Shown here piece by piece: positions 38,371-48,590 of a stretch of DNA of 64,000 nt. A program made the translations under genes and the position numbers. Under the pieces are notes generated by a model. It was given only the letters and a program-made list of their open reading frames with translations. It made no database searches and had not been told where the DNA came from. Location: positions 186,001 through 250,000 of the forward strand of contig JAXHMJ010000003.1 in assembly GCA_034521575.1 (NCBI GenBank), written 5' to 3'. Each line of letters opens with the position of its first letter. Position 1 is the stretch's first letter. Source of the stretch: a candidate division KSB1 bacterium. GTDB taxonomy: Bacteria; Zhuqueibacterota; Zhuqueibacteria; Residuimicrobiales; Krinioviventaceae.

Positions 38371-40927
38371 ATGAATTTCCTGCTAAAAAAACCCGTCACA
38401 CTGTATCTCGCAGCAGCGGCATTTTTATTTTTTATATGCTGTATCACTGCCGTCAGCGCGCAGCAGTCACTGACTTTGAATGCAGAAGAGGGCTTTTATG
38501 AAAAACCCGGTCTCAATATTCTGATATTCAATAACGCTTATGAAGGCGCATTTAATGATGCCAAAATGAGCGCCATTGAACTCATCCATCATGATGTCCG
38601 CACTGCGACCAACGGAGATGTCCGCTTGATGCCGACACCGGAACAGTGGGACCTCATACCGGAATTTGTTGAAAAGAAAGTTGACAAAAGCAAGCAAACG
38701 GTTCAGGCCTATTTGCGGTATCCTGATTATGATTTTAACTATCGTATCGCAACGCAAGCCAGAGACGGCGGCGTGCTGATTACTGTGCATCTGGATGAGC
38801 CCCTTCCGGATGACCTGCAAGGGCGGGCCGGATTCAATATGGAGTTTCTGCCTTCGGCTTATTTTGAAAAAAGCTATATGATGGATGAACAGACCGGTGT
38901 CTTTCCGTTGTATCCATCCGGCCCCATGCAGATCAAGGAAGAATCGTCGTTTCCTCAATATGAGGGTTTTTCCACCTCGGAGCGACTGATCAAAGAGGGC
39001 TCGGTCCAGCCGCTTCCGTTGGCGGTCGGTCGACATTTTCGTACTCGCTCCTGAAGATGTGGAGCGGCATGTCAGTATCCAATCACGCACGGCTGATTTA
39101 AAGTTGTATGATGGACGCAACAAGGCGCAAAACGGCTGGTTTGTTGTGCGCAGTCTGATTCCGACGGAAACTTCCGGTAAAGTGATCGAGTGGTTTCTCA
39201 AAGCCGGCACAAAACCGGACTGGATCCGAACTCCGGTGATTGCCCATTCCCAGCTGGGATATCATCCGAATCAGGATAAAACCGCAGTGATCGAGCTGGA
39301 TATGCGCGATGAGCCCCTAAAATCCGCAACCCTGTTCAAAGTTGACAAGGACGGTAGTCTGATTCAGGCCTACAGCGCGGCGCTCGAATCATGGGGAGAT
39401 TTTCTTCGTTATCAGTATCTGATGTTTGATTTTTCCTCCGTTCAGAAATCCGGCATTTATGTGATAGAATATGGCGATCAACGGACGCGTGCGTTCCGGA
39501 TTGCTGAGGATATCTATGAAACGGCCTGGTATCCCTCGCTTGAAGTGTATATGCCGGTACAAATGGATCATATGCTGGTGAATGAGGCCTATCGGGTCTG
39601 GCACGGCGCTTCTCATCTGGATGATGCTTTGCAGGCTCCTGTGAATCACACGCATTTTGACCTTTATGCTCAGGGACCGGAAACCGATTCCCCTTATGAA
39701 CCCGGTGAACATATCCCCGGATTGAATGTCGGCGGATGGTATGATGCGGGTGATTATGATATTCGCACTCAAACTCAGTATTCCGTGGTATCCACGCTGG
39801 TCGATGTATGGGAGGAATTTGGCATCAGGCACGATGATACGTATGTGAATCAGCAAACGCGGCGTGTGGAACTCCATCATCCGGATGGTGTACCGGATGT
39901 ATTGCAGCAGATTGAGCATGGTGTGTTGCAGCTGTTGGCGCAGCATCGCGCTGTTGGGCATGCGATCCCCGGCATTATAGTCGGACACTTGCATCAATAT
40001 CATCACCTGGGTGACGGACTGACCATGACGGATAATTTGATTTACGACAGTGATCTGGCGCCGCATGAAAAACAAGGCAACCGTAGCGGTAATTTTGATG
40101 ACCGCTGGGCGTTTACCAGCAAATCCACTCCGCTTAATTATGGATCGGCTGCGGGACTGGCTGCTGCCAGTCGCGCATTGAAAGACTATAAACCTGAACT
40201 GGCGGATGAATGTTTGAAAACCGCTCAGGATGTCTGGGAAAGCGAACACAGCCAGGAGCCGGATCTGTTCCGGTCCGGTAATGTCACCGGCGGCAACCTG
40301 ACGATGGAAGAACTGAACTGTGCGATTCAACTGCTGCGCACCACCGGCGATGAAAAATACGCGGATCGGATTCAGGAACTCTGGCCCTCTCTTGCAGAGC
40401 GTTTTAATTGGGTGGCGCCTGATTTGATTCCTGTACTGCCCGAATTGGGGGAATCCATTAACGCTGAATTTAAAGAGAAATTAAAAAGCTCGCAGGAGCA
40501 AATGTCGCGTTCAGTCGATAATCCTTTTGGTGTCCCCATTTCCCGGGGAACCTGGGGCGGCGGCGGCTGGGTGACCCGAATGGCGGTGGGTCAGTACAAG
40601 CTGCATAAAGCCTTTCCCGACATTATCGGACCGGACGGTGTGTTCAAAGCTCTAAATTATATCCATGGATGTCATCCCGGGTCCAGTATTTCCTTTGTGT
40701 CCGGCGTGGGCACCTGGTCCAAAAAAGTGGCGTATGGCAGCAATCGCGCGGATTTTTCGTTTATCGCCGGCGGGGTTGCCCCCGGTGTGGTCGTTTTGAA
40801 ACCTGATTTTCCGGAAAATAAAGAGGATTGGCCGTTTTTTTGGGGAGAAAATGAATATGTGGTGAGCGGCGGACCGGTTTATATTTACGCGGCCAATGCT
40901 GCGCATCGTCTGCTGAATGAAAAGTAA
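38371..40927 (+). CDS. GH9-family endoglucanase-like glycoside hydrolase, secreted, frameshifted
   Basis: A signal peptide (YLAAAAFLFFICCITAVSAQQ) is followed by a ~230-residue beta domain and, from about residue 270, an Ig-like CelD_N segment (HSQLGYHPNQDKTAVIE). The GH9 barrel has GLNVGGWYDAGDYD, carrying the catalytic base Asp, NYIHGCHPGSSISFVSGVG, and WGENEYVVSGGPVYIYAAN with the acid Glu. An extra base near 39033 splits the gene; removing it joins PLPLAV to VDIFVLAPEDVERHVSI. The corrected protein is ~851 residues. AAAGGA precedes the ATG. It lies divergent from regulator 1. The substrate is probably a beta-glucan, but many GH9-like enzymes of this length are uncharacterised. Confidence 0.82.
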
Positions 40928-40965
40928 TATCCTCCGGATATTACCTTGGCTGTTTCAGGACAGGA

Positions 40966-42417
40966 TCAAAAAGACGGGGCTTTCGGCAGTTCAAAACTGA
41001 ACCGGGAGCCCTGTCCGATTGTACTCTGAACATGAATTCTGCTGTTGTGCGCTTCCAGAATATGTTTGACAATAGCCAGGCCCAATCCGGTTCCTCCGAC
41101 CTCTCTCGACCGTTCTTTGTCCACACGATAAAAGCGTTCAAAGATGCGTGACAAATGCTGCTGTTCGATGCCGTTCCCTGTATCGGATACGTATATTTCC
41201 ACGATATTGTTTTTTACCGTGTATCCCAGTTCTACCTTGCCGCCCGGGACATTGTATTTGATGGCATTTTGCACAAGATTCTGGATAACCTGATTCAGAC
41301 GGTTGATGTCGCCGTAGATGCGAATGTGGTCGTTGTGACTGTTGGACATGACGATTTTGATATTATTTTCTTCAGCCACTTCGCGTAAACCGTAGGCGTG
41401 TTTTTTCAACCAGTTATGGACATCAAAATGATCCATGGTCATCTTCATTTCACCGGATTCAATGCGTGAAATGTCAATAAGGTCGCTGAGCAAATTGTTC
41501 AGCCGGTCGGCCTGACGGTAAGCTTTTTTGATGAATTTTTTCTGCTGTTTCCGCGGCGCATTGGGATTCTGCATCAGGGTTTCCAGGTACCCCTGAACGG
41601 TAAATATGGGGGTGCGGAGTTCGTGCGAAACGTTGCCGAGAAAATCGCTGCGCATTTTCTGCAGTTTTTTCATCTCGATCAAGTCCTGTCGCAGTTTGTC
41701 CATCATCTCATTTAAAAGCTCTGCAAGCTCAGCCAATTCGTCATTGCCTTCGTGGTGGAATCTTGCGTTCCAGTCGCCTTGTTTTATTTTTTCAGCCACC
41801 ACAGACAGTTTGTGAATCGGATACGTCAAATGGCTTGCTGTGATGTAGCTGATAATCACAACGACAATCAATGCCATGCCGCCGGCCGCCATGATTTTCC
41901 AGCGTACGGTTTCCAGCACTTTTTGAATATCCTCCATGGGAATGGCAAGTCTGAGGTAATGTATATTGTTCGATGATCCGCTGTGCGAATAGATTTTTGC
42001 GGCATAGTACATGAATTGATGTATCGTGGCGCTGGTGCGTTCATCCTGCCCCCGCTTGAACTGACGCGCTTCTCTGATCTCGGGCCGGTTGATGTGATTT
42101 TCAATATACGGAAGAGAGTCCAGTGGAACCTGGGAATCGAAAATGACTGTTCCGACGGAATCGATCAGGGTCAGGCGCTTGTTTGATTTTTTGGCATACC
42201 GCGTGAAAAAGGTATATGTTGAATCACTGGAAAAATCATGTAACCGTTCTGATAAAATAAAATCGAGTTCATGTAACTGTGTGCTCAGTTGTTCAAAAAT
42301 TCGCGCTTTGTAATACTTTTGAATTTCGAAAGAAGAGATAATACTGGAAATAAAGATGGATATACACAGCAAAGAGATGATGAGTAGAATTATTTTTTTT
42401 CGAAGCGACAATCGCAT
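40966..42417 (-). CDS. phoR: Phosphate-type sensor histidine kinase PhoR-like
   Basis: Two membrane helices (IILLIISLLCISIFISSII and GGMALIVVVIISYITAS) flank a ~150-residue periplasmic sensor, followed by a HAMP linker. The H-box is NVSHELRTPIFTVQGYLE, the N-box NLVQNAIKYNVPGG, then DTGNGIE and GGTGLGLAIVKHI. The start at 42417 lies 4 nt after the response-regulator stop, so the pair is translated in order phoB-phoR. The frame opens upstream at 42537 inside phoB, without support. The adjacent PiT gene makes a phosphate role likely; the periplasmic sensor differs from the short E. coli PhoR. Confidence 0.85.
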   Translation of the reverse strand: MRLSLRKKIILLIISLLCISIFISSIISSFEIQKYYKARIFEQLSTQLHELDFILSERLHDFSSDSTYTFFTRYAKKSNKRLTLIDSVGTVIFDSQVPLDSLPYIENHINRPEIREARQFKRGQDERTSATIHQFMYYAAKIYSHSGSSNNIHYLRLAIPMEDIQKVLETVRWKIMAAGGMALIVVVIISYITASHLTYPIHKLSVVAEKIKQGDWNARFHHEGNDELAELAELLNEMMDKLRQDLIEMKKLQKMRSDFLGNVSHELRTPIFTVQGYLETLMQNPNAPRKQQKKFIKKAYRQADRLNNLLSDLIDISRIESGEMKMTMDHFDVHNWLKKHAYGLREVAEENNIKIVMSNSHNDHIRIYGDINRLNQVIQNLVQNAIKYNVPGGKVELGYTVKNNIVEIYVSDTGNGIEQQHLSRIFERFYRVDKERSREVGGTGLGLAIVKHILEAHNSRIHVQSTIGQGSRFSFELPKAPSF

Positions 42418-42421
42418 GTAC

Positions 42422-43153
42422 TTAGAGTTCTTTCTTGAATCGGTATCCGACACCCTTGATTGTCTCGATATGGTCCATAAAGGGTTTTTCCAGTTTTTCA
42501 CGAATTTTACGAATATGTACATCAATGGTACGATCAATCACAACCACATTATCATCCCAAAGTTCATCTAAAAGTATCTTGCGGGTGATGACCCGGCCCG
42601 GTCGCTGGGCCAGAAAGGTCAGGATATCAAACTCTTTTTTGGTCAGCATGATTTCTTTGTCTTGCGCACTGACTTTATAGCTTTCAGGATCAATGTATAG
42701 AGCGCCGAATTGCAGTTGTTTGTTCAGGTTCTTTTCAAGAGGAGCTGAATGTTTCCGTAAGGTGCTTTTTATCCTCGCTAAAAGTTTCCGGATGGCAATC
42801 GGTTTGACCACATAATCATCCGCTCCCAGCTCCAGCCCGACAATTTCATCAATTTCATTATCTTTGGCGGTTAAAAAGATCACCGGGATTTGATTGGTAT
42901 TGGTTTTTTTGCGGAGTTCGCGCAATACTTCCCAACCGTCCTTTTGCGGCAGCATGATGTCCAGTAAAATCAAATCCGGTTTGGCATTTTCTGCTTTCTT
43001 TAAAGCCTCATCTCCGTCCTTGGCTTTTATAATGACATAACCCTCTGCCTCTAAATTAAATTCCAAAAGGTCCCGGATGTCTTTTTCATCATCTACAATC
43101 AATATTTTTTTGACATGGTTAAAGTCCAATATAGTATTTGATTTTTGTCTCAA
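42422..43153 (-). CDS. phoB: OmpR/PhoB-family response regulator
   Basis: The receiver domain has ILIVDDEKDIRDLLEF, the phosphoacceptor in DLILLDIMLPQKDG, the FLTAK Thr/Ala, and YVVKPIAIRKLLARI with the conserved Lys. The OmpR winged helix has LTKKEFDILTFLAQRPGRVITRKILLDELW and DVHIRKIREKLEKP, ending with KGVGYRF. Divergent transcription from the PiT transporter and the phased TTAACA repeats between them support a Pho regulon role with autoregulation. Confidence 0.88.
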   Translation of the reverse strand: MRQKSNTILDFNHVKKILIVDDEKDIRDLLEFNLEAEGYVIIKAKDGDEALKKAENAKPDLILLDIMLPQKDGWEVLRELRKKTNTNQIPVIFLTAKDNEIDEIVGLELGADDYVVKPIAIRKLLARIKSTLRKHSAPLEKNLNKQLQFGALYIDPESYKVSAQDKEIMLTKKEFDILTFLAQRPGRVITRKILLDELWDDNVVVIDRTIDVHIRKIREKLEKPFMDHIETIKGVGYRFKKEL

Positions 43154-43220
43154 GATAATTAAATTTAGCTAATTTTACATAATGTAGCTGTCATTCAGGT
43201 ATTAATCAAGGGAAAAAATC

Positions 43221-43248
43221 TTAACAAAAAGTTAATAATAGATTAACA
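43221..43248 (+). promoter_or_regulatory. Candidate Pho box: three TTAACA-type repeats at 11-bp spacing
   Basis: TTAACA (43221), TTAATA (43232) and TTAACA (43243) are spaced exactly one helical turn apart, matching the Bacillus PhoP-type box TT(A/T/C)A(C/T)A with 5-nt gaps. They lie between the divergent phoB and pitA genes; a plausible -10 TATACA is at 43267-43272 for the transporter. Confidence 0.65.
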
Positions 43249-43334
43249 TAACAATAAGACGCTGTTTATACATTAAAAACTATGGTCGTAAAATAGTGCC
43301 ATCTGTTTGCTAAAAAGAAAGGAATACAGAACTC

Positions 43335-45545
43335 ATGGAGCTCTATCTGTTTGTTGTTGTTGTGCTCTTTGGTCTTGCCATTTCGGACTTGATAGTGGGT
43401 GTCAGTAATGACGCTGTTAATTTTATAAGCTCTTCTATTGGATGTCAGGCGGCGTCGAAAAGAACCATTATGATCGTCGCAGCGATTGGCATGCTGCTGG
43501 GTGTATTGTTTTCCAGCGGTATGATGGAAGTTGCCAGAAAGGGGATTTTTCACCCACAATACTTTGTGATGAGCGACCTGCTGATCATCTTTCTCGCTGT
43601 TATGATTGCCGATATCATTTTACTGGATTTATATAGTACATTTGGACTCCCTACGTCTACAACTGTATCGATTGTTTTTGAACTCTTGGGAGCTGCTGTT
43701 GCGGTTTCCTCACTCAAGATCATCAGAGCCGGCGATAGTTTGTCAAGGCTGGGTGACTATATCAATACAGACAAAGCGCTGGCCATCATCAGCGGTATTC
43801 TTTTATCGGTGGTGGTTGCGTTCATCGCCGGAGCCATCATTCAGTCGATTATTCGCACCGTCTTTTCCTTTGGATATGAAAAAAATATCAAAAAATGGGG
43901 CGCACTCTGGGGTGGTGTGGCATTAACGACGATTACCTATTTTATTTTGATCAAGGGCGCAAAAGGCTCAACGTTACTGACCGATGATGTGGTGGCATGG
44001 ATAAAAGCAAACACGATGCTGATTATGGGGGGCAGTCTTGCGTTCTGGACCATCATCTTTCAGCTATTGACCTGGTTTACCCGAATAAACATATTAAAGA
44101 TTATCGTGCTGGTGGCAACCGGATCTCTGGCCATGGCATTCGCCGCCAATGATCTGGTCAATTTTATCGGGGTTCCGATTGCGGGTTTTCATGCGTTTCG
44201 GATTGCCGCATCCAATCCGCTTAACCCATTGGAAACGCCCATGGACACGATGGCGGGTGAGGTTCAAACGGCCAACTGGATGCTCTTAATTGCCGGTGTT
44301 ATCATGGTGGTTACTCTGGTGCGCTCGAGAAAAGCACGCAGTGTGACCAAGACCCAGGTTGGATTGAGCCGACAGGATACGGAGCATAATGAACGTTTTC
44401 AGGCAACTCCTTTATCGCGAGTTGTTGTCCGGATGGCCTGCAATGTTACTCAATTTTTCAAATCCATCACACCGATCAGTATCCAGAATAAAGTTAATGA
44501 ACGGTTTGATGAAAGTCAGTCTCCTTTGAACCAGATTAAATTTAAAGACCGCCCGGCCTTTGATCTTTTGCGCGCCAGCGTCGAACTTGTGGTTGCCAGC
44601 GCGCTGATCTCGTTTGCAACCTCTCTCAAGCTTCCGCTTTCCACCACGTATGTGACATTTATGGTGGCTATGGGCGCATCATTGTCTGATCGTGCATGGG
44701 GGCGCGAAAGCGCGGTCTACCGCATCACCGGAGTGTTTACAGTGATCGGCGGATGGTTTCTGACTGCGATTATTGCATTTACTATGGCAGGTGTTTTTGC
44801 CACTCTGATTTTTCAATTCCGTATTTTTGCAATGATCCTTCTGGTGCTTTTTGCCGTTTACATGGTCTATCGTACGCATCTGATCCATAAAAACCGAGAT
44901 GCTGAAGAATATATGAAAAAGGATAAAACCGATGAATTGCCTCCGGTTCTGAGTTGTGTGCATAAATGCGCCAATTATTTTGAACGGGTACGGATCGTTA
45001 TTACTCTTTCTATTGAAGGTCTGATAAAGGAAGACCGGAAACAGGTAAAAGCCGGTAAGGAAGAAGCAAAGACACTAAAAAATGATGGAAAAATATTGTT
45101 GCGCGAATTCATGACGATGACGCAAGATCCTGAAAGTATTGATGAGATCAGTCCGCGGACGATTGCTGCTATTCGCGGTGTGGGCCGGCATGTGGATGAA
45201 ATCGCACAAGTCAGCGCCAATCATGTTTTGAATCAACATCGCGGACTGGACAAGGATCAAAAAGAAGAATTGGCTGATATTCTCAAGGAACTGGATAAAT
45301 TTATCCGTGAAAGCAATGAGATTTTTAAAGATGAAGACCGGGGAAAAATCAGCAAAGCGATTACACGGGGACAGGAAATCAGTGAAGCGATCCACAAAAA
45401 GAGCCGACAGCAAATCAAGCGCATTAAAAAGGGTAAAACAAAAACCCGCATTACACTGTTATTTATAAATATATTGTCTTTTTGCAATGAAGTTGTCAAC
45501 GAGTATGTTGAAGTGCTCAAGGGGTACAACGAAATGTTTGACTAG
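43335..45545 (+). CDS. pitA: PiT-family inorganic phosphate transporter with C-terminal PhoU-like domain
   Basis: The two PiT repeats are visible: GVSNDAVNFISSSIGCQAAS near the N-terminus and FAANDLVNFIGVPIAGFHAF later, with GLPTSTTVSIVFELLGAAV and KLPLSTTYVTFMVAMGAS. The first ~520 residues are membrane-embedded, with a long cytoplasmic loop. Residues ~540-736 form an all-helical PhoU-like tail with basic coiled segments (DRKQVKAGKEEAKTLKNDGK), making it much longer (736) than E. coli PitA. AAAGGA precedes the ATG. Phosphate import under control of the adjacent PhoB-PhoR is the natural reading. Confidence 0.87.
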   Translation: MELYLFVVVVLFGLAISDLIVGVSNDAVNFISSSIGCQAASKRTIMIVAAIGMLLGVLFSSGMMEVARKGIFHPQYFVMSDLLIIFLAVMIADIILLDLYSTFGLPTSTTVSIVFELLGAAVAVSSLKIIRAGDSLSRLGDYINTDKALAIISGILLSVVVAFIAGAIIQSIIRTVFSFGYEKNIKKWGALWGGVALTTITYFILIKGAKGSTLLTDDVVAWIKANTMLIMGGSLAFWTIIFQLLTWFTRINILKIIVLVATGSLAMAFAANDLVNFIGVPIAGFHAFRIAASNPLNPLETPMDTMAGEVQTANWMLLIAGVIMVVTLVRSRKARSVTKTQVGLSRQDTEHNERFQATPLSRVVVRMACNVTQFFKSITPISIQNKVNERFDESQSPLNQIKFKDRPAFDLLRASVELVVASALISFATSLKLPLSTTYVTFMVAMGASLSDRAWGRESAVYRITGVFTVIGGWFLTAIIAFTMAGVFATLIFQFRIFAMILLVLFAVYMVYRTHLIHKNRDAEEYMKKDKTDELPPVLSCVHKCANYFERVRIVITLSIEGLIKEDRKQVKAGKEEAKTLKNDGKILLREFMTMTQDPESIDEISPRTIAAIRGVGRHVDEIAQVSANHVLNQHRGLDKDQKEELADILKELDKFIRESNEIFKDEDRGKISKAITRGQEISEAIHKKSRQQIKRIKKGKTKTRITLLFINILSFCNEVVNEYVEVLKGYNEMFD

Positions 45546-45553
45546 GCCTTGTT

Positions 45554-45580
45554 GCGGGAGTGGAGCCTTTCCACTCCCGC
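45554..45580 (+). terminator. Stem-loop after the phosphate transporter
   Basis: GCGGGAGTGG / CCACTCCCGC forms a 10-bp perfect stem with a 7-nt loop, 9 bp after the transporter stop. No T tract follows, so it may attenuate rather than stop transcription into the TonB receptor gene. Confidence 0.55.
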
Positions 45581-45585
45581 CCTCC

Positions 45586-45613
45586 TTAATAAACTCTTAA
45601 CTTTGGTTTTATC
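45586..45613 (+). promoter_or_regulatory. Second, weaker phased Pho-box-like array
   Basis: TTAATA (45586), TTAACT (45597) and TTTATC (45608) repeat at 11-bp spacing, with TATATT at 45634-45639 as a possible -10 placed as in the pitA promoter. The third unit is poor, so this is suggestive only. It would put the TonB receptor gene under PhoB. Confidence 0.4.
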
Positions 45614-45683
45614 CTTTAATAAAACGGTCTGACTATATTTAAATATCTTTAGCAGAAACTTTAACCAACAATGAGGTATTTAA

Positions 45684-48542
45684 ATGTACAAGACAGTATT
45701 GTATTGTATCGTTTTGCTTTTTCTTTTCTTTGCAAATTTATTATTCGCACAAACAGGAACAATAACCGGTAAAATTGTCGACTCGGAAACGGGTGAAGCG
45801 CTGATCGGGGTCAACGTCATTCTGCAGGGCACGATGATCGGGGATGCCACGGATATGGACGGCGAGTATCGGATCAAAAATGCACCGGTCGGTGATTATA
45901 CCGTCATGGGTTCCTATATGGGGTACAGCCGGATCACCATTCAGGATGTTGCGATCCGGACCAATCAGGTTGTAACGCTCAATTTTACAATGACCATGGA
46001 ATCGCTGCAGGGTGAAGAAGTGGTGGTAACCGCCAAAGCGGTGCGCAACACAGAAGCAGCCTTGTTAAAAGATCGGCAAAAAGCCAAAACCATCAGTGAT
46101 GCCATCAGCGCGGAAATGATCTCGGAAAGCGGCAGCGGCAATGCGGCCGAAGCCATGAAACAGATCACCGGCGCTTCGGTGGTTGACGGCAAAAAGGTGT
46201 TTGTGCGCGGACTGGGTGACCGTTATACCAGCACACAGCTGAACGGCGCTGAAATTCCCAGCGCAGATCCTTACAGCCGTTCCGGGTCTATTGACATTAT
46301 TCCTTCTAATTTGATTGATAATATTGTAACCGTTAAAAGTTTTACACCCGACAAACCCGGGAATTTTTCCGGCGGAACGGTCGATATACAGACCAAAGAT
46401 TTTCCCGAAGATTTATCCCTTTCTTTTTCAGCATCCAGTTCTTTTAATTCGCAAACAACATTTAATGATAATATACTCGCATTAACCAACGGCAGTTCGC
46501 TGAACTGGCTCGGATTTGCGGATAAGGGAATGGATATACCGGATTTTGTCGGTAAAGATCTGACACAGATCGATCCGATTGCAGCGGGTAAAAATGCTGA
46601 ACAAGCTCAGTTTATTGAAAACTATACAGATGCTTTTAATCATTCCATGGCCCCGACCAAAGGTTCGGCGCCTCTGAACCAAAGCTATTCATTTTCCGTC
46701 GGAAATCAGGTTGAGTTTCTCGGCCGTCCCTTGGGTTTTCTGGCAAGCGCTACTTATAGCAACAAGCATAAAAGTTATGATGATGGAGTGTATGCCCGCT
46801 ATGCGCTCAAAGCCCTGTCCGAGAATGCGTCCGGTCTGGAAAATATCTTTCATTTGAGTGATCAAAAAACCCAGGCCGAAGTTTTGTGGGGCGTCACATT
46901 AAAGTCCTCTTACAAATTGAATAAAAATAATAAACTGAGTTTTACCGGACTTTACAACCAAAATGGTGTGAGTACCGCGCGAAAGTTATCCGGCCCGTTT
47001 CCCTATGATCTAAATGATGATGAAGTTTATCAGGTTTCCACGCAGCAGTATAACGAACGCAGTCTGCATTCTTATCAATTGGACGGCGATCATAAATTGC
47101 AGGCGTTAGACGCTCAGGTCAGCTGGAAGGCATCATATGGACGTTCCACCCAGGATGAGCCGGATTTGCGTTATTTTACCAGCTACATCAACGGTCAGGG
47201 CACCTATGGCACCAAAACCAATATCCCCCAGGAACGCTTTTATCGCTATCTTGACGAAGATCGCTATGAAGGCAACCTGGATATAACAAAATCACTGAGC
47301 TTTTGGAACGGATTAAAAGGCAGTGTTAAATGGGGTGGCGCTTATGCGTTTAAAACCCGTGATTTTGATGAACGCCGTTTCGTCTACGAGCCCAACAGTG
47401 ATATCGGCGTTGAGCTGCGGAATGCGGGCGGTGATATTAACGAGTTGTTTTCCGATGAGAATCTCGGTTTGACCGGCGCACGTGTGGCGCCGAACGGCAA
47501 TGTCTATAACGAATTCGGTATCTATATCACCGAAACCGCGCAAATTTCCAGCAATTATACCGGTGATCAGTACATTAATGCCGGATATGCCATGCTTGAT
47601 ATGCCGTTATCCATCAAGCTCCGGTTGGTTGGCGGGGTGAGATATGAAACCACCGAAATGCAAGTGATCAGTGAAGACCCGGAACAACCCAAAGGCACAG
47701 TTTCGACACAGGACCTGCTGCCGTCCGCAAATTTGATTTACACCCTTTCTGATAATATGAATATCCGGTTTGCCTATGGAAAAACCCTGGCTCGACCGTC
47801 ATTCCGCGAAATTTCAAACTTTGCTTCTTATGATTTCAAGGAAGGTGATAAATACATTGGAAATCCTGAATTGAAACGCACTTTGGTGGATAATTTTGAC
47901 CTGCGCTGGGAATGGTTCAGCCGCCCCGGCGAACTGTATGCCGTCAGCGTTTTTTCCAAATCCTTTACCAATCCCATTGAAATAGTGATCAAAAATAACA
48001 ATTACTGGATCACCTGGCAGAATGTGGATCAGGCGACCACATTTGGTGTCGAATTTGAAGCGCGCAAACGTCTTGATATTTTACACAGCGCCCTGTCTAA
48101 TTTCATGGCCGGCGGTAATTTGTCCCTGATTTATTCCGAGGTGGATATCAGTGACAGGGAACTGGAGATTATTCGCGCCACCAATCCTGAAGCAGAGGCA
48201 TCGCGACCGTTCCAGGGTCAATCGCCTTATCTCTTGAATCTAAATATCAGTTATGATAATCCGCAAAACGGTCTGGCCACCAGCCTTTACTATAATATTT
48301 TCGGTGAACGATTGGCTGCAATCGGTAAAGGCGGCACCCCCGATATCTATGAACAACCCGCCGCCATGCTGAATTATTCGCTGTCAAAGCGGATCGGGAA
48401 ACATCTGTATTTTAAATTTGCCGTTAATAATATACTGGATGCAAACGAAAAGAAAATGCATGAATTTAAAGAAAAAGACTATATAACCACGCGTTATCAA
48501 AGAGGACGGACGTTTTCACTCGGTTTAAAATACAATCTCTAA
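45684..48542 (+). CDS. TonB-dependent outer-membrane receptor
   Basis: A signal peptide (VLYCIVLLFLFFANLLFAQ) precedes a carboxypeptidase-regulatory-like beta domain (ITGKIVDSETGEALIGVNV ... YMGYSRITIQDV). A TonB-box-like segment GEEVVVTAKAV follows, then the plug with SGSGNAAEAMKQITGASVVDGKKVFVRGLGDRYTST and LPSANLIYTLSDNMNIRFAYGKTLARPSFREI in the barrel. The chain ends with a typical beta-strand, RTFSLGLKYNL. At 952 residues it is normal for the family. It lies between the phosphate transporter and a secreted beta-helix protein on the same strand. No SusD partner is present. Uptake of a phosphorus-containing ligand is inferred from location only. Confidence 0.88.
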   Translation: MYKTVLYCIVLLFLFFANLLFAQTGTITGKIVDSETGEALIGVNVILQGTMIGDATDMDGEYRIKNAPVGDYTVMGSYMGYSRITIQDVAIRTNQVVTLNFTMTMESLQGEEVVVTAKAVRNTEAALLKDRQKAKTISDAISAEMISESGSGNAAEAMKQITGASVVDGKKVFVRGLGDRYTSTQLNGAEIPSADPYSRSGSIDIIPSNLIDNIVTVKSFTPDKPGNFSGGTVDIQTKDFPEDLSLSFSASSSFNSQTTFNDNILALTNGSSLNWLGFADKGMDIPDFVGKDLTQIDPIAAGKNAEQAQFIENYTDAFNHSMAPTKGSAPLNQSYSFSVGNQVEFLGRPLGFLASATYSNKHKSYDDGVYARYALKALSENASGLENIFHLSDQKTQAEVLWGVTLKSSYKLNKNNKLSFTGLYNQNGVSTARKLSGPFPYDLNDDEVYQVSTQQYNERSLHSYQLDGDHKLQALDAQVSWKASYGRSTQDEPDLRYFTSYINGQGTYGTKTNIPQERFYRYLDEDRYEGNLDITKSLSFWNGLKGSVKWGGAYAFKTRDFDERRFVYEPNSDIGVELRNAGGDINELFSDENLGLTGARVAPNGNVYNEFGIYITETAQISSNYTGDQYINAGYAMLDMPLSIKLRLVGGVRYETTEMQVISEDPEQPKGTVSTQDLLPSANLIYTLSDNMNIRFAYGKTLARPSFREISNFASYDFKEGDKYIGNPELKRTLVDNFDLRWEWFSRPGELYAVSVFSKSFTNPIEIVIKNNNYWITWQNVDQATTFGVEFEARKRLDILHSALSNFMAGGNLSLIYSEVDISDRELEIIRATNPEAEASRPFQGQSPYLLNLNISYDNPQNGLATSLYYNIFGERLAAIGKGGTPDIYEQPAAMLNYSLSKRIGKHLYFKFAVNNILDANEKKMHEFKEKDYITTRYQRGRTFSLGLKYNL

Positions 48543-48590
48543 TTCTTTCTAACTCACTAAATCTAAAAAAAGCAAAGAGGAGTAACGCAC

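Noticed and set aside
39389-40330. 313-codon open frame antisense to the GH9 gene
   Set aside because: Opposite an intact catalytic domain, with low-complexity Ile/Arg-rich composition typical of antisense frames.
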